Origin: Microvirga sp.
GTDB lineage: Bacteria > Pseudomonadota > Alphaproteobacteria > Rhizobiales > Beijerinckiaceae
NCBI RefSeq assembly: GCF_014699075.1
Contig: NZ_JACXAB010000012.1
Location: 1 to 64,000 of the forward strand
DNA: 64,000 nucleotides
Reading direction: 5' to 3'
How positions within the stretch are numbered: the stretch's first letter is position 1; every line of letters begins with the position of its first letter. The notes under the pieces were generated by a model. It saw only the letters and a list, made by a program, of their open reading frames with translations. It was not told the DNA's origin and did not search any database. Position numbers and translations under genes: made by a program. Positions 8,241 to 18,047 of this stretch are shown piece by piece.

Positions 8241-9044
8241 ATGCTGCAGGATCGAATCATTCAGGCTGTTTCCTCTGCTCTCCTGGACCATGAGGAACTG
8301 CGGGCATTGTTCCTTGTCGGCAGCTTCGGCAAGGGCACCGCAGATGCATACAGCGACATCGATTTCCTGGCCGTGATCGAGGAGAGCAAGAAGGCAGAGT
8401 TCCCGTCGATCTGGCGAAAAACCCTGGAAAGCATCTCCCCTGTCGTCTTCTGGAATCAGAGGCCGCTCGGCGGCATCCTGATCAATGCCGTCACGGCGGA
8501 TTGGGTGCGCTGCGACCTTGCCATTCCTGCGGACAACAGGCTCAATCACAGGTCGAAAGACACTGTCCGGGTTTTGATCGACCGGGATGGTCTGTACGAG
8601 ACATTGCCGTCGCACCTTGCCTACAAGGGCCCTAATACGGGTCGGGTCACTTATCTCATCAACGAGTTCATCCGCGTCCTGGGCCTGCTCAGCGTCGGCA
8701 TGGGGCGCGGCGAGTATTTTCTGGGGACGGTCGGAGCAGGCCTGCTCCGGGATCATTTGTCGAGCCTCCTGGTGGAGGAGACGGGGATTCCCGATCCGGG
8801 CGGCGCCCTCCACCTGAGCCGCCTGCTTTCCGCCGATCAGATGCAGGTTCTCCTGAGCCTTCCGTTCCCGAAGCCTGAACGCAGGTCAATCATCGAAGCC
8901 CATCTTGCGACCGCCCGCGCATTCATGCCGAGGGCGCGGGCCATGGCGAAAAAGCTCGACATTCCCTGGCCGCAGCCCTTCGAGGACGCGACCCTCCGGA
9001 ACCTGCAGCGACAGTTCGGTGAAGAGTTCGACGTGAGCTGGTAG
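8241..9044 (+). CDS. Nucleotidyltransferase-fold protein (aminoglycoside adenylyltransferase-like)
   Basis: 267 residues. Residues 26-41 read LVGSFGKGTADAYSDI followed by Asp, which is the G-S-x(n)-D-x-D nucleotidyl-transfer and metal-binding signature of the pol-beta superfamily. The remainder (a predicted helical C-terminal part with LINEFIRVLGLL) is typical of free-standing streptomycin/lincosamide-type or unknown nucleotidyltransferases. A GGAG-containing ribosome site (GGGAGATAGGAGCCG) directly precedes the ATG. It is the only plus-strand gene among the valine genes and has no partner antitoxin or resistance gene, so the substrate is unknown. Confidence 0.7.
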   Translation: MLQDRIIQAVSSALLDHEELRALFLVGSFGKGTADAYSDIDFLAVIEESKKAEFPSIWRKTLESISPVVFWNQRPLGGILINAVTADWVRCDLAIPADNRLNHRSKDTVRVLIDRDGLYETLPSHLAYKGPNTGRVTYLINEFIRVLGLLSVGMGRGEYFLGTVGAGLLRDHLSSLLVEETGIPDPGGALHLSRLLSADQMQVLLSLPFPKPERRSIIEAHLATARAFMPRARAMAKKLDIPWPQPFEDATLRNLQRQFGEEFDVSW

Positions 9045-9071
9045 CGCTCAGATTGTCTGGACTTGGAGCAC

Positions 9072-9108
9072 GAACGAAAGCCGCCGCTCTCAGGTTGAGA
9101 GCGGCGGC
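9072..9108 (-). terminator. Stem-loop downstream of mmsA
   Basis: GCCGCCGCTCTC / GAGAGCGGCGGC form a perfect 12-bp stem with a 5-nt loop (9080-9108). On the minus strand the hairpin is followed by CTTTCGTTCG, a modest U-rich tail, so it most likely ends mmsA transcripts. It also sits just past the plus-strand nucleotidyltransferase gene and could block read-through from both sides. Confidence 0.65.
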
Positions 9109-9140
9109 AATGGGTTCTGCGAGTAAGCTTTCAGGCTGCT

Positions 9141-10637
<1,497 letters not shown>

Positions 10638-10755
10638 GGCGTCTCTCCTCCTGATGAGTATTTTTCGTGCCCTTCTTCTATCATTGTTGAAATCGCACGA
10701 CTATGGGTGAAGCTGAGGCACCGTTGTGCGAAAACGCCAATATGGTGGGGCGGAC

Positions 10756-11646
10756 ATGAGCGCATTCGATTGGGACGATCTCCGCTTCTTCCTGGCCGTC
10801 GCCCGCGCCGGGCGGCTCACGGCCGCCGCCCGGCAGCTGGAGGCGGACCACACCACCGTGTCGCGCCGCATCTCGGCGCTCGAAGCCTCGCTCAAGGCCA
10901 AGCTGTTCGAGCGCAGCCCTCAAGGCTACACCCTCACAGAGCCCGGCGAGCGGCTGCTCGGTCATGCGGAGGCCATGGAGACCCAGGCGCTGTCCGTGGC
11001 GAGCGAACTGGGAGGCGCGGATCTCGCGCTCACGGGCACCGTGCGCATCGGCGCGCCGGACGGGATCGGCACCTATTTCCTCGCCCCAGAACTCGGGGCG
11101 CTGGCCGAGCGGCACCCAGGGCTCACTCTCCAGCTCGTGGCGCTCCCCCGCACCTTCTCCCTGTCCAAGCGCGAGGCCGACATCGCCGTGACCCTGGAAC
11201 AGCCCACGGAAGGGCGTCTCGTGTCGCGCAAGCTCACGGATTACCGGCTCCGGCTCTATGCCTCGCAGGACTATCTCGCCCGTCACGGGCCGATCACAGA
11301 GTTGGCGGACCTTTCGGGCAAGACCCTCGTGACCTATGTGGCGGACCTGCTCTACAGCCCGGTGCTCGACTATTTCTCAGGGATCGAGAAACACACCTCC
11401 CGCCGTTTCGAGTGCGCCAGCGTGGTGGCGCAGGCCGAGGCCGTACGGGCGGGGATCGGCATCGGCATCCTGCACGATTACGCCGTGCGGTCCTTCCCGG
11501 AACTCGAGGTGGTGCTGCCCGAGGTCTCCTATCTTCGCACCTACTGGCTCGTGACCCATGCGGATGTCCGGAACCTCCGACGCGTGGAGGAGGTCTATTC
11601 CTTCATCCTGAGCCGCGTGAGGGCGAACCGGGGGCTGTTTGTCTGA
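10756..11646 (+). CDS. LysR-family transcriptional regulator
   Basis: About 296 residues. The N-terminal winged helix-turn-helix reads [20 protein letters not shown] through [14 protein letters not shown] (residues 4-45), then the effector-binding domain starts near residue 90 ([20 protein letters not shown]). The start at 10756 gives the standard N-terminus; 10 further upstream codons are not needed. It is divergent from mmsA, so control of valine catabolism and autoregulation from the shared 118-bp spacer are likely. No clear T-N11-A palindrome could be singled out. Confidence 0.88.
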   Translation: MSAFDWDDLRFFLAVARAGRLTAAARQLEADHTTVSRRISALEASLKAKLFERSPQGYTLTEPGERLLGHAEAMETQALSVASELGGADLALTGTVRIGAPDGIGTYFLAPELGALAERHPGLTLQLVALPRTFSLSKREADIAVTLEQPTEGRLVSRKLTDYRLRLYASQDYLARHGPITELADLSGKTLVTYVADLLYSPVLDYFSGIEKHTSRRFECASVVAQAEAVRAGIGIGILHDYAVRSFPELEVVLPEVSYLRTYWLVTHADVRNLRRVEEVYSFILSRVRANRGLFV

Positions 11647-11714
11647 GGCTTTGCTCTTCACGCGGGCGCCCTGAGGGACTAAGTCAAATCCAAACGAACC
11701 CCACGGAGATCCCG

Positions 11715-12686
11715 ATGTCCTCCAAGCTCGACCAATTGCGCGCCATGACGGTCGTCGTCGCCGATACGGGCGACCTCGATGCGGTGCGCCGCCTGAAGCC
11801 CCAGGACTGCACCACCAACCCGACCCTGCTCCTGAAGGCGGTGGAGACCCCGGCCTATGGCCACATCATCGACGAGGCCCTGGCCTGGGGCCGCGCCCAA
11901 GGCGGCTCACGGGAGGGCGTGATCGAGGCGATCTGCGACCGGCTCGCCGTAGCTTTCGGCGCCGAGCTCGCCGGCATCGTGCCGGGCCGGGTTTCGACGG
12001 AGGTGGACGCGGACCTCTCCTTCGACACGGAGGCGACGCTTGCCAAGGCGCGGGCCATCATCAAGGCTTATGAGGCGCTTGGCATCGGGCGCGAGCGCAT
12101 CCTCATCAAGATTGCCGCGACTTGGGAAGGCATCCGCGCGGCGGAAGTGCTCCAGAAGGAAGGCATCGACTGCAACCTCACGCTCCTGTTCAGCCAGGTG
12201 CAGGCCCAGGCCTGCGCGGAAGCCGGCGTGTTCCTGATCTCGCCCTTCGTCGGCCGCATCCTCGACTGGCACGTGAAGGCAGGCGGCGGACCCTATACCG
12301 GTGAAACCGATCCGGGCGTGCTCTCCGTGCGCAAGATCTATGCGTCGTACAAGGCGCAAGGGATCAAGACCGTGGTGATGGGCGCGTCCTTCCGCAACAT
12401 CGGCGAAATCGAAGCGCTCGCGGGCTGCGACCGCCTCACCATCTCGCCCGCGCTGCTCGACGAGCTGGCCGGCTCGCAAGGCGAGCTGCCGCGCAAGCTC
12501 TCGGCCGATAACGTGGAAAAGATCGCGCCGCTGCCGCGCACGGACGAGAAGAGCTTCCGCTTCGCCATGAACGAAGATGCCATGGCGTCCGAAAAGCTCT
12601 CCGAGGGCATCCGCTCCTTCGTCAAGGACCTGCGTTCGCTGCGCAGCCTCGTGGCGCAGCGCCTGGATGAGGCGAAGGCGGCTTAA
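11715..12686 (+). CDS. tal: Transaldolase (TalB type)
   Basis: 323 residues. It transfers a dihydroxyacetone unit between sedoheptulose-7-phosphate and glyceraldehyde-3-phosphate in the non-oxidative pentose phosphate pathway. The Schiff-base lysine is Lys132 in [18 protein letters not shown], the same number as in E. coli Tal[21 protein letters not shown] and [17 protein letters not shown] are classic family blocks, and [13 protein letters not shown] lies near the N-terminus. The ATG at 11715 is the correct start; the same frame stays open far upstream only because it is antisense to mmsA. An intrinsic terminator follows at 12755. Confidence 0.95.
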   Translation: MSSKLDQLRAMTVVVADTGDLDAVRRLKPQDCTTNPTLLLKAVETPAYGHIIDEALAWGRAQGGSREGVIEAICDRLAVAFGAELAGIVPGRVSTEVDADLSFDTEATLAKARAIIKAYEALGIGRERILIKIAATWEGIRAAEVLQKEGIDCNLTLLFSQVQAQACAEAGVFLISPFVGRILDWHVKAGGGPYTGETDPGVLSVRKIYASYKAQGIKTVVMGASFRNIGEIEALAGCDRLTISPALLDELAGSQGELPRKLSADNVEKIAPLPRTDEKSFRFAMNEDAMASEKLSEGIRSFVKDLRSLRSLVAQRLDEAKAA

Positions 12687-12698
12687 ATCTGCACAACA

Positions 12699-12844
12699 CT
12701 GTCATTCCGGGGCCGCGCAACGGAGCCCGGAATCCATAACCGCTAACGGAACAGAAAAGGCGCTGTGTGATCTGCAGCGCCTTTTTCTTGAGATGTCGTG
12801 TTTATGGATTCCGGGCTCGGCCTATGGCCGCCCCGGAATGACAG
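12699..12844. repeat. Long palindromic repeat with embedded terminator
   Basis: The outer arms CTGTCATTCCGGGG (left) and CCCCGGAATGACAG (right) are exact inverses. Inner arms GCCCGGAATCCATAA and TTATGGATTCCGGGC are also inverted. The centre holds a terminator hairpin. A partial, chimeric relative (left arm only) occurs at about 25241-25290. It occupies the whole gap between tal and the convergent TPP-enzyme gene. Confidence 0.85.
12755..12787 (+). terminator. Rho-independent terminator of tal
   Basis: AAAAGGCGCTG and CAGCGCCTTTTT pair around a 9-nt loop and end in a U-run. The hairpin sits at the centre of the palindromic repeat at 12699-12844, about 70 bp after the tal stop. The A-run on the other side would allow it to act on the convergent gene as well. 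Confidence 0.8.
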
Positions 12845-12851
12845 TGGAGGG

Positions 12852-14531
12852 TTACTTCTTCTCCGCCAACGCCTTTTCGCGGATCGCGGACAGCGACATG
12901 CTCGGCGTGATCGCTTCCGGGTCGAGGATGCAGTGCAGGATCGCGGGCTTGCTGGAGGTGAGCGCGCGCTGGAGGGCCGCGGCGAAGTCCTCGGTCAGCT
13001 CGACGCGCTCGCCATAGCCGCCGAAGGCGCGGGCGTAGGCGGCGAAGTCCGGGTTCTGCAGCATGGTGGCCGAGACGCGGCCGGGATATTCGCGCTCCTG
13101 GTGCATGCGGATCGTGCCGTACATGCCGTTGTCGAGCAGGATCACCAGAATCGGCAGGTCGTACTGCACGGCGGTGGCGAATTCCTGCCCGTTCATGAGG
13201 AAGTCACCGTCGCCGGCGAACACCACCACGGGGCTGTCGGGCCGCAGGCGCTTGGCGCCGACCGCTGCCGGCACCCCATAGCCCATGGAGCCGGAGGTGG
13301 GGGCGAGCTGCGTGCCGTATTCACGGAACGGCCAGAAGCGGTGCACCCAGGTGGCGAAGTTGCCGGCACCATTGCAGAAGATCGTGTCAGTCGGCATCAC
13401 CTCGCGCAGGTGCCGCATCACCTGGCCCATCTGCAGGGCGCCGGGATGCTTGATCTCGCTCGGATCGCTCCAGGCCAGATAGCTTTCATGCGCCGCCTTC
13501 GTTCCTTCGCTCCAGGGCAGCGAAGCCGGTGGATGCACGGCCTCCAGCGCTGCCGTGAAGGCGTTGGGTGAAGCGTTGATGGCAAGATGCGGCGCGTAGA
13601 CACGGCCGAGTTCGCTCGAATCGGGATGGATGTGCACCAAGGTCTGCTTCGGCGCCGGAATGTCGAGCAGCGTATAGGCCTGACTCGGAATCTCGGAGAG
13701 GCGCCCGCCAACGAGCAGGACGAGGTCGGCCTCCTTGATGCGCGCGAGCAGCTTCGGATTCACGCCGAGCCCGAGATCGCCGATATAGGAGGCGTGGTCG
13801 GCGGGAAACAGCATCTGGCGGCGGAACGTGCAGGCGACCGGCAGCTCGAAGCGCTCGGCGAAACGCACGAAGCGCTGCACGGCGTCTTCCGACCAGCGGC
13901 TGCCGCCGAGCAGCGCGATCGGCTTCTTCGCGCCGTGCAGGAGCTTCTGCAATTCGGCCATCTGGGCGGGACCGGGATGGGTCTCGATGACCTGATAGCG
14001 CGGCGCGTCGGCCACAGCGGCCATCTCGGTGAGCACGTCTTCCGGCAGCGCGATCACAACGGGGCCGGGACGGCCCGAGGTGGCCACGTGGAAGGCGCGG
14101 GAGACGATCTCGGGAAAGCGCGCCGGATCGTCCACTTCCGTGGCCCATTTGGCCAGTGGCCCGAAGGCGGCGCGGTAGTCGAGCTCCTGGAACGCCTCGC
14201 GCTCGCGCATGCCGCGCTCGATCTGGCCGACGAACAGGATCATCGGGGTGGAGTCCTGCTTGGCGATGTGGATGCCCGGTGAGGCGTTGGTCGCGCCGGG
14301 ACCGCGGGTGACGAAGCAGATGCCGGGGCGGCCGGTGAGCTTGCCGTAGGCCTCCGCCATCATAGCTGCGCCGCCTTCCTGGCGGCAGACCGTGATATCG
14401 ATGTTCGCGTCATGCAGCGCGTCGAGTGCCGCGAGATAGCTCTCGCCCGGAACGCAGAAGATGTGATCGACGCCGTGAAGGGTCAGCTGATCGACAAGAA
14501 TCTGGCCGCCGGTGCGGGAGGGCGCTGTCAT
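12852..14531 (-). CDS. Thiamine-pyrophosphate enzyme of the acetolactate-synthase family
   Basis: 559 residues in the standard three-domain order: N-terminal PYR domain with the activating glutamate Glu52 in CRQEGGAAMMAEAYG, a central domain around residue 200-330 (KKPIALLGGSRWSEDAVQRF), and a C-terminal PP domain with the TPP/Mg motif GDGDFLMNGQEFATAV. It may make or break 2-oxo acids, but no ilvN-like regulatory subunit is adjacent and it is not next to other ilv genes, so it is probably not the biosynthetic acetolactate synthase. It follows the aminoadipate semialdehyde dehydrogenase gene but is separated from it by a terminator, so a link to lysine breakdown is weak inference. Confidence 0.85.
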   Translation of the reverse strand: MTAPSRTGGQILVDQLTLHGVDHIFCVPGESYLAALDALHDANIDITVCRQEGGAAMMAEAYGKLTGRPGICFVTRGPGATNASPGIHIAKQDSTPMILFVGQIERGMREREAFQELDYRAAFGPLAKWATEVDDPARFPEIVSRAFHVATSGRPGPVVIALPEDVLTEMAAVADAPRYQVIETHPGPAQMAELQKLLHGAKKPIALLGGSRWSEDAVQRFVRFAERFELPVACTFRRQMLFPADHASYIGDLGLGVNPKLLARIKEADLVLLVGGRLSEIPSQAYTLLDIPAPKQTLVHIHPDSSELGRVYAPHLAINASPNAFTAALEAVHPPASLPWSEGTKAAHESYLAWSDPSEIKHPGALQMGQVMRHLREVMPTDTIFCNGAGNFATWVHRFWPFREYGTQLAPTSGSMGYGVPAAVGAKRLRPDSPVVVFAGDGDFLMNGQEFATAVQYDLPILVILLDNGMYGTIRMHQEREYPGRVSATMLQNPDFAAYARAFGGYGERVELTEDFAAALQRALTSSKPAILHCILDPEAITPSMSLSAIREKALAEKK

Positions 14532-14560
14532 GAATGGCTCACGATGTAAGGGTGGGTCTG

Positions 14561-14592
14561 AATAGAAAAACGGAGGGCATTTCTGCCCTCCG
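14561..14592 (-). terminator. Rho-independent terminator
   Basis: CGGAGGGCA / TGCCCTCCG form a 9-bp stem with loop TTTC (14571-14592). On the minus strand the tail is TTTTTCTATTC. It lies 18 bp after the aldehyde dehydrogenase stop and 39 bp before the TPP-enzyme start, so it separates the two transcription units. Confidence 0.88.
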
Positions 14593-14610
14593 CGGTGTGG
14601 TTCAAAACGA

Positions 14611-16161
14611 TCAGGCGTCCACGTCGAACTTCACGCCCTGGGCGAGGGGAAGCGTGTTGCCGTAATTGACCGTGTTGGTGGCGCGGCGCATGTACGCCTT
14701 CCACGAATCCGAGCCGGATTCACGTCCGCCGCCCGTCTCCTTCTCGCCGCCGAAGGCTCCGCCGATCTCGGCGCCCGAGGGGCCGATATTCACGTTGGCG
14801 ATGCCGCAATCGGAGCCCGTGGCCGAGATGAAGGCCTCGGCCTCGCGCATGTTGAGCGTGAAGATCGAGGAGGAGAGGCCGGCGCCGACCGCGTTGTGGA
14901 GCGCGATCACCTCGTCGAAGTCGGAGTAGCGCATCACGTAGAGGATCGGCGCGAAGGTCTCGCGCGTCACCGGGCCGGTCTGGCCAGGCATCTCCACGAG
15001 GGCGGGACGGGCATAGATGCCGTCGCCCGCCACATCCGTGTAGCGTCCGCCGCCATGCACCTTGCCGCCGGCCGCGCGGGCTTCATCCAGCGCGCGCTCC
15101 ATGCCGTCGAAAGCAGCCTGGTCGATCAGCGGGCCCACAAGCGTGCCGGTCTCGCGCGGATCGCCGATCTTCACGCTGCCATAAACCTTGGCGAGACGTG
15201 GCACGAGGCTGTCATAGACGCTCTCGTGCACGAAGAGGCGGCGCAGGGTCGTGCAGCGCTGGCCGGCCGTGCCCATGGCGGCAAACGCGATGCCGCGCAG
15301 CGCAAGGTCGAGGTCGGCCGAGGGAGCGACGATCGCGGCGTTGTTGCCGCCGAGCTCCAGGATGGCGCGGGCAAAGCGCTGGGCCAACTTCGGGCCGACC
15401 TGACGGCCCATGGCGGTGGAGCCGGTGGCGGAGAGGATCGGCACACGGGTGTCTTCCACGAGGATCTCGCCGACCTCGCGGCCACCGAGCAGCACCTCGC
15501 ACAGGCCTTCCGGCACGCCGCCGAAGCGCTTGGCTGCGCGCTCCACGATGGCCTGCGTGGCCAGCGCCGTGAGCAGGGTCTTCTCGGACGGCTTCCACAC
15601 CACGCTGTCGCCGCACACGAGCGCGAGCGCCGCGTTCCACGACCACACGGCCACGGGGAAGTTGAAGGCGGAGATCACGCCGCAGACGCCGAGCGGATGC
15701 CAGGTTTCCATCATGCGGTGATCGGCGCGCTCGGTGGCGATGGTGAGCCCGTAGAGCTGGCGCGAGAGGCCGACGGCGAAATCGCAGATGTCGATCATCT
15801 CCTGCACCTCGCCGAGGCCCTCGGAGACGATCTTCCCGGCTTCCAGGGTCACGAGGCGGCCGAGGTCGTCCTTGGTGGCGCGCAGCTCCTCGCCGAGCAG
15901 GCGGATGAACTCGCCGCGCCGGGGCGCCGGAATCTTGCGCCAGGCCTTGAAGGCGGCGTCGGCCCGGCCGATGGCGGCCTTGGCCTCCTCCGGCGTGGTC
16001 TCGCGCACATGGGCGATCACCTCGCCGGTGATCGGGGAGCGGGCCGGGCGGCCACTGGGCGCGAAGGAGCTGTCCGGCACGCCGAGGCGCGCGAGAATGG
16101 CGCGGGCCTCGTCCGCCACGGAGGCAGGCGCGGAGGATACGGGTTTCAGGCTCGCGGTCAT
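14611..16161 (-). CDS. amaB: Alpha-aminoadipic semialdehyde dehydrogenase (antiquitin/ALDH7 family)
   Basis: 516 residues. ALDH7 enzymes oxidise 2-aminoadipate 6-semialdehyde (in equilibrium with piperideine-6-carboxylate) to 2-aminoadipate in lysine degradation. General base Glu269 (ILELGGNNAAIV) and nucleophile Cys303 (GTAGQRCTTLRRLFVH) are present, and the GQRCTTLRR context is characteristic of ALDH7. The C-terminal IGGAFGGEKETGGGRESGSD segment also matches. GAGGGAGATAAACC precedes the ATG. The saccharopine dehydrogenase gene immediately upstream on the same strand makes the substrate assignment strong, because saccharopine cleavage yields exactly this semialdehyde. Confidence 0.9.
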   Translation of the reverse strand: MTASLKPVSSAPASVADEARAILARLGVPDSSFAPSGRPARSPITGEVIAHVRETTPEEAKAAIGRADAAFKAWRKIPAPRRGEFIRLLGEELRATKDDLGRLVTLEAGKIVSEGLGEVQEMIDICDFAVGLSRQLYGLTIATERADHRMMETWHPLGVCGVISAFNFPVAVWSWNAALALVCGDSVVWKPSEKTLLTALATQAIVERAAKRFGGVPEGLCEVLLGGREVGEILVEDTRVPILSATGSTAMGRQVGPKLAQRFARAILELGGNNAAIVAPSADLDLALRGIAFAAMGTAGQRCTTLRRLFVHESVYDSLVPRLAKVYGSVKIGDPRETGTLVGPLIDQAAFDGMERALDEARAAGGKVHGGGRYTDVAGDGIYARPALVEMPGQTGPVTRETFAPILYVMRYSDFDEVIALHNAVGAGLSSSIFTLNMREAEAFISATGSDCGIANVNIGPSGAEIGGAFGGEKETGGGRESGSDSWKAYMRRATNTVNYGNTLPLAQGVKFDVDA

Positions 16162-16326
16162 GGTTTATCTCCCTCGATGCGGGCTTAGGGCTCAGCATAA
16201 GGCCCCGGCCATCGCTTGGTCTTGGAACGAAACGACGGCGGCTGTCAGGCCACCGTCTTAAAGCATTTTCGGATAAGCAGGGAACTGCTTTTCCCGAATA
16301 GGGTCATGCGGTTTGGTCAAGAAGCT

Positions 16327-16364
16327 GGACTGGCTCCCATCCGGAATGCGGCGGGAGCCAGTCC
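16327..16364 (-). terminator. Stem-loop after saccharopine dehydrogenase gene
   Basis: GGACTGGCTCCC and GGGAGCCAGTCC form a perfect 12-bp stem with a 14-nt loop, 6 bp after the stop codon. There is no U-run on the minus strand, so it may stabilise or process the mRNA rather than terminate it. The rest of this 209-bp gap (around 16258-16310, AAGCATTTTCGG...) resembles a degraded repeat related to the one at 31154. Confidence 0.4.
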
Positions 16365-16370
16365 TAATCG

Positions 16371-17504
16371 TCACGCGACCGCGTCGAGGCGGATGTTCTT
16401 CACCGCCGGTTCGTGGCTCTCGTCGAGGCGCTCGCCCGCATAGACGCGGCCGAAGCGGTTGGCCAGGAAGGTGTCGAGGCCGATCTCCTCCTGGCGCACG
16501 AAACCCTGTTTCGGCAGCTTGCCCGCGACCAGAAGGTCGAGCATGGCGCAGATGCCGGCAGCCGTCGTCACCTGGATGGCGGTGCGCTGGGTGTCGGCGA
16601 CCTTCTGGCCGTAAATGCTGCGGGCATAGGTTTCCTGCACGTAGCGTCCGCCGCGCTCGCCCGTGACGGTCACGAACACGATGACCATGTCCTGCATGGT
16701 GGCCGGCACGGCGTTCTCCAGGATGTCCTTGAGAACCTCGCGGCGGTTGCGCAGGCCCAGGTCGTTGAGCAGCACCCGCATCAGGCCGCAATGGCCCGGA
16801 TAGCGGATGGTCTTGTAGTTCAGGTTGCGCACCTTGCCTTCCAGCGTCTCGCACAGGGTGCCGAGGCCCCCGGAGGTGTTGAAGGCCTCGTAGCGCGTGC
16901 CGTCGAGGGAGAACTCCTCAAGCTCCTCCATGGCCGGAACCTCGCGCAGGCGGCCGTCGACCACGGCTTCGCAGCGCTCGATATACTCGTTGATGACGCC
17001 GTCCGTGCTCCAGGTGAGGTTGTAGGACAGGGCGTTCGACGGATATTGCGGCAGGGCGCCGACGCGCAGGCGCACCGTGTCGAGCTTGTCGAAGTGGCTC
17101 GCGATGTCATGCGCCACGATGGAGATGAAGCCGGGAGCGAGGCCGCATTGCGGGATGAAGGCCGTCGAGGCGCCCTCCGCCAACTCCTTCACCATCCGGG
17201 TGGTGGCCACGTCCTCGGTGAGGTCGAAATAGTTCACGTCGGCCAGGCGCGCAGCCTGCGCCACATGGCCGGTCAGGTGATAGGGGGCGGCGCTCAGCAC
17301 GGCGTAATGGCCCTTGAGGGCGTTCTGCAGGGCGACTGCGTCACCGAAATCGAGCTGGACCGTCTGCACGCCATCCTTGACGACCGCTTCGAGGGCCTCA
17401 GGCGAGGCATCCGCGACGGTCACGCGGTAATCGCCGGTCTCGTGGAGCATGTCGACAATGGTGGAGCCGATCTTGCCGGCGCCAATGACGAGAATCGAGT
17501 GCAT
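16371..17504 (-). CDS. Saccharopine dehydrogenase family protein
   Basis: 377 residues. The N-terminus SILVIGAGKIGSTIVDMLHE is an NAD(P)-binding GxGxxG motif, and the saccharopine-dehydrogenase body shows AAPYHLTGHVAQAARLADVN, CGLAPGFISIVAHDIAS and IRYPGHCGLMRVLLNDLG. The enzyme should cleave saccharopine to glutamate and aminoadipate semialdehyde, or act on a close analogue. It is a single-domain form; no lysine-ketoglutarate reductase gene or fusion is seen here. GGGAGGTTTGA precedes the ATG. It is followed by the aminoadipate-semialdehyde dehydrogenase gene and is divergent from an Lrp regulator. Confidence 0.88.
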   Translation of the reverse strand: MHSILVIGAGKIGSTIVDMLHETGDYRVTVADASPEALEAVVKDGVQTVQLDFGDAVALQNALKGHYAVLSAAPYHLTGHVAQAARLADVNYFDLTEDVATTRMVKELAEGASTAFIPQCGLAPGFISIVAHDIASHFDKLDTVRLRVGALPQYPSNALSYNLTWSTDGVINEYIERCEAVVDGRLREVPAMEELEEFSLDGTRYEAFNTSGGLGTLCETLEGKVRNLNYKTIRYPGHCGLMRVLLNDLGLRNRREVLKDILENAVPATMQDMVIVFVTVTGERGGRYVQETYARSIYGQKVADTQRTAIQVTTAAGICAMLDLLVAGKLPKQGFVRQEEIGLDTFLANRFGRVYAGERLDESHEPAVKNIRLDAVA

Positions 17505-17601
17505 TCAAACCTCCCTGTGATGGGAGCAGAAAAAGGCAGAGCGCTGCAAAGCGCCATAGACAAGCTGACGAAAAGCCGAGTAGCTTTCGGCGAAATGCCG
17601 T

Positions 17602-17615
17602 TATGACTGGTCATA
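17602..17615. promoter_or_regulatory. Short palindrome at the Lrp gene start
   Basis: TATGAC-TG-GTCATA is a perfect 6+2+6 inverted repeat that ends one base before the first start codon of the Lrp-type regulator. It lies in the 111-bp divergent spacer with the saccharopine dehydrogenase gene. A second partial dyad (GCCGA...TCGGC) lies at 17574-17590. Autoregulatory or lysine-responsive operators are inferred, not shown. Confidence 0.4.
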
Positions 17616-18047
17616 GTGATGCTGGATGCCACCGATCGTGCCCTGATTGCCCTCCTGCGGGAGAATGCCCGCATCGGCCATGCGGAGGCGGCGCGGCGCC
17701 TCAATCTCTCCCGCACGACCGTGCAGGCGCGGGTGGAGAGCCTGGAACGTCGTGGGGTGATCACCGGCTATACCCTGCGCCTGGCCGAGGAGGTCACCAG
17801 CCGCATGGTGCGGGCGCAGGTCACCATCGTGGTCGCCCCCAAGGCCTCGGGCGGGGTCGTGTCGGCGCTCCAGCGCATGCCTGAATTGCGCGCGCTTCAC
17901 TCGGTTGCGGGTGTTTTCGATCTCTTGGCGGTGGTAGAGGCTCAGGACGTTCCCTCCCTCGACGCCGCCATCGACAGGATCGGCGCGGTCGAAGGCGTCG
18001 AGCGCACCCAGTCCTCCATCATCCTCTCAACGAAGTTCGAACGATGA
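17616..18047 (+). CDS. Lrp/AsnC-family transcriptional regulator
   Basis: 143 residues (142 if translation starts at ATG 17619). DATDRALIALLRENARIGHA opens the AsnC-type winged helix-turn-helix, with LNLSRTTVQARVESLERRGV as recognition helix. The C-terminal RAM ligand-binding domain covers roughly residues 65-140 (LHSVAGVFDLLAVVEAQD). GTG (17616) and ATG (17619) are adjacent starts without a clear ribosome site. It overlaps the following FAD oxidase gene by 4 bp (ATGA), so the two are co-translated. Its likely targets are this operon and the divergent lysine-degradation genes. Confidence 0.88.
   Translation: MMLDATDRALIALLRENARIGHAEAARRLNLSRTTVQARVESLERRGVITGYTLRLAEEVTSRMVRAQVTIVVAPKASGGVVSALQRMPELRALHSVAGVFDLLAVVEAQDVPSLDAAIDRIGAVEGVERTQSSIILSTKFER

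Noticed and set aside
16413..17606. Open frame of about 397 codons opposite saccharopine dehydrogenase
   Set aside because: Shadow of a clear enzyme gene; no ribosome site and no protein-like hydrophobic pattern.
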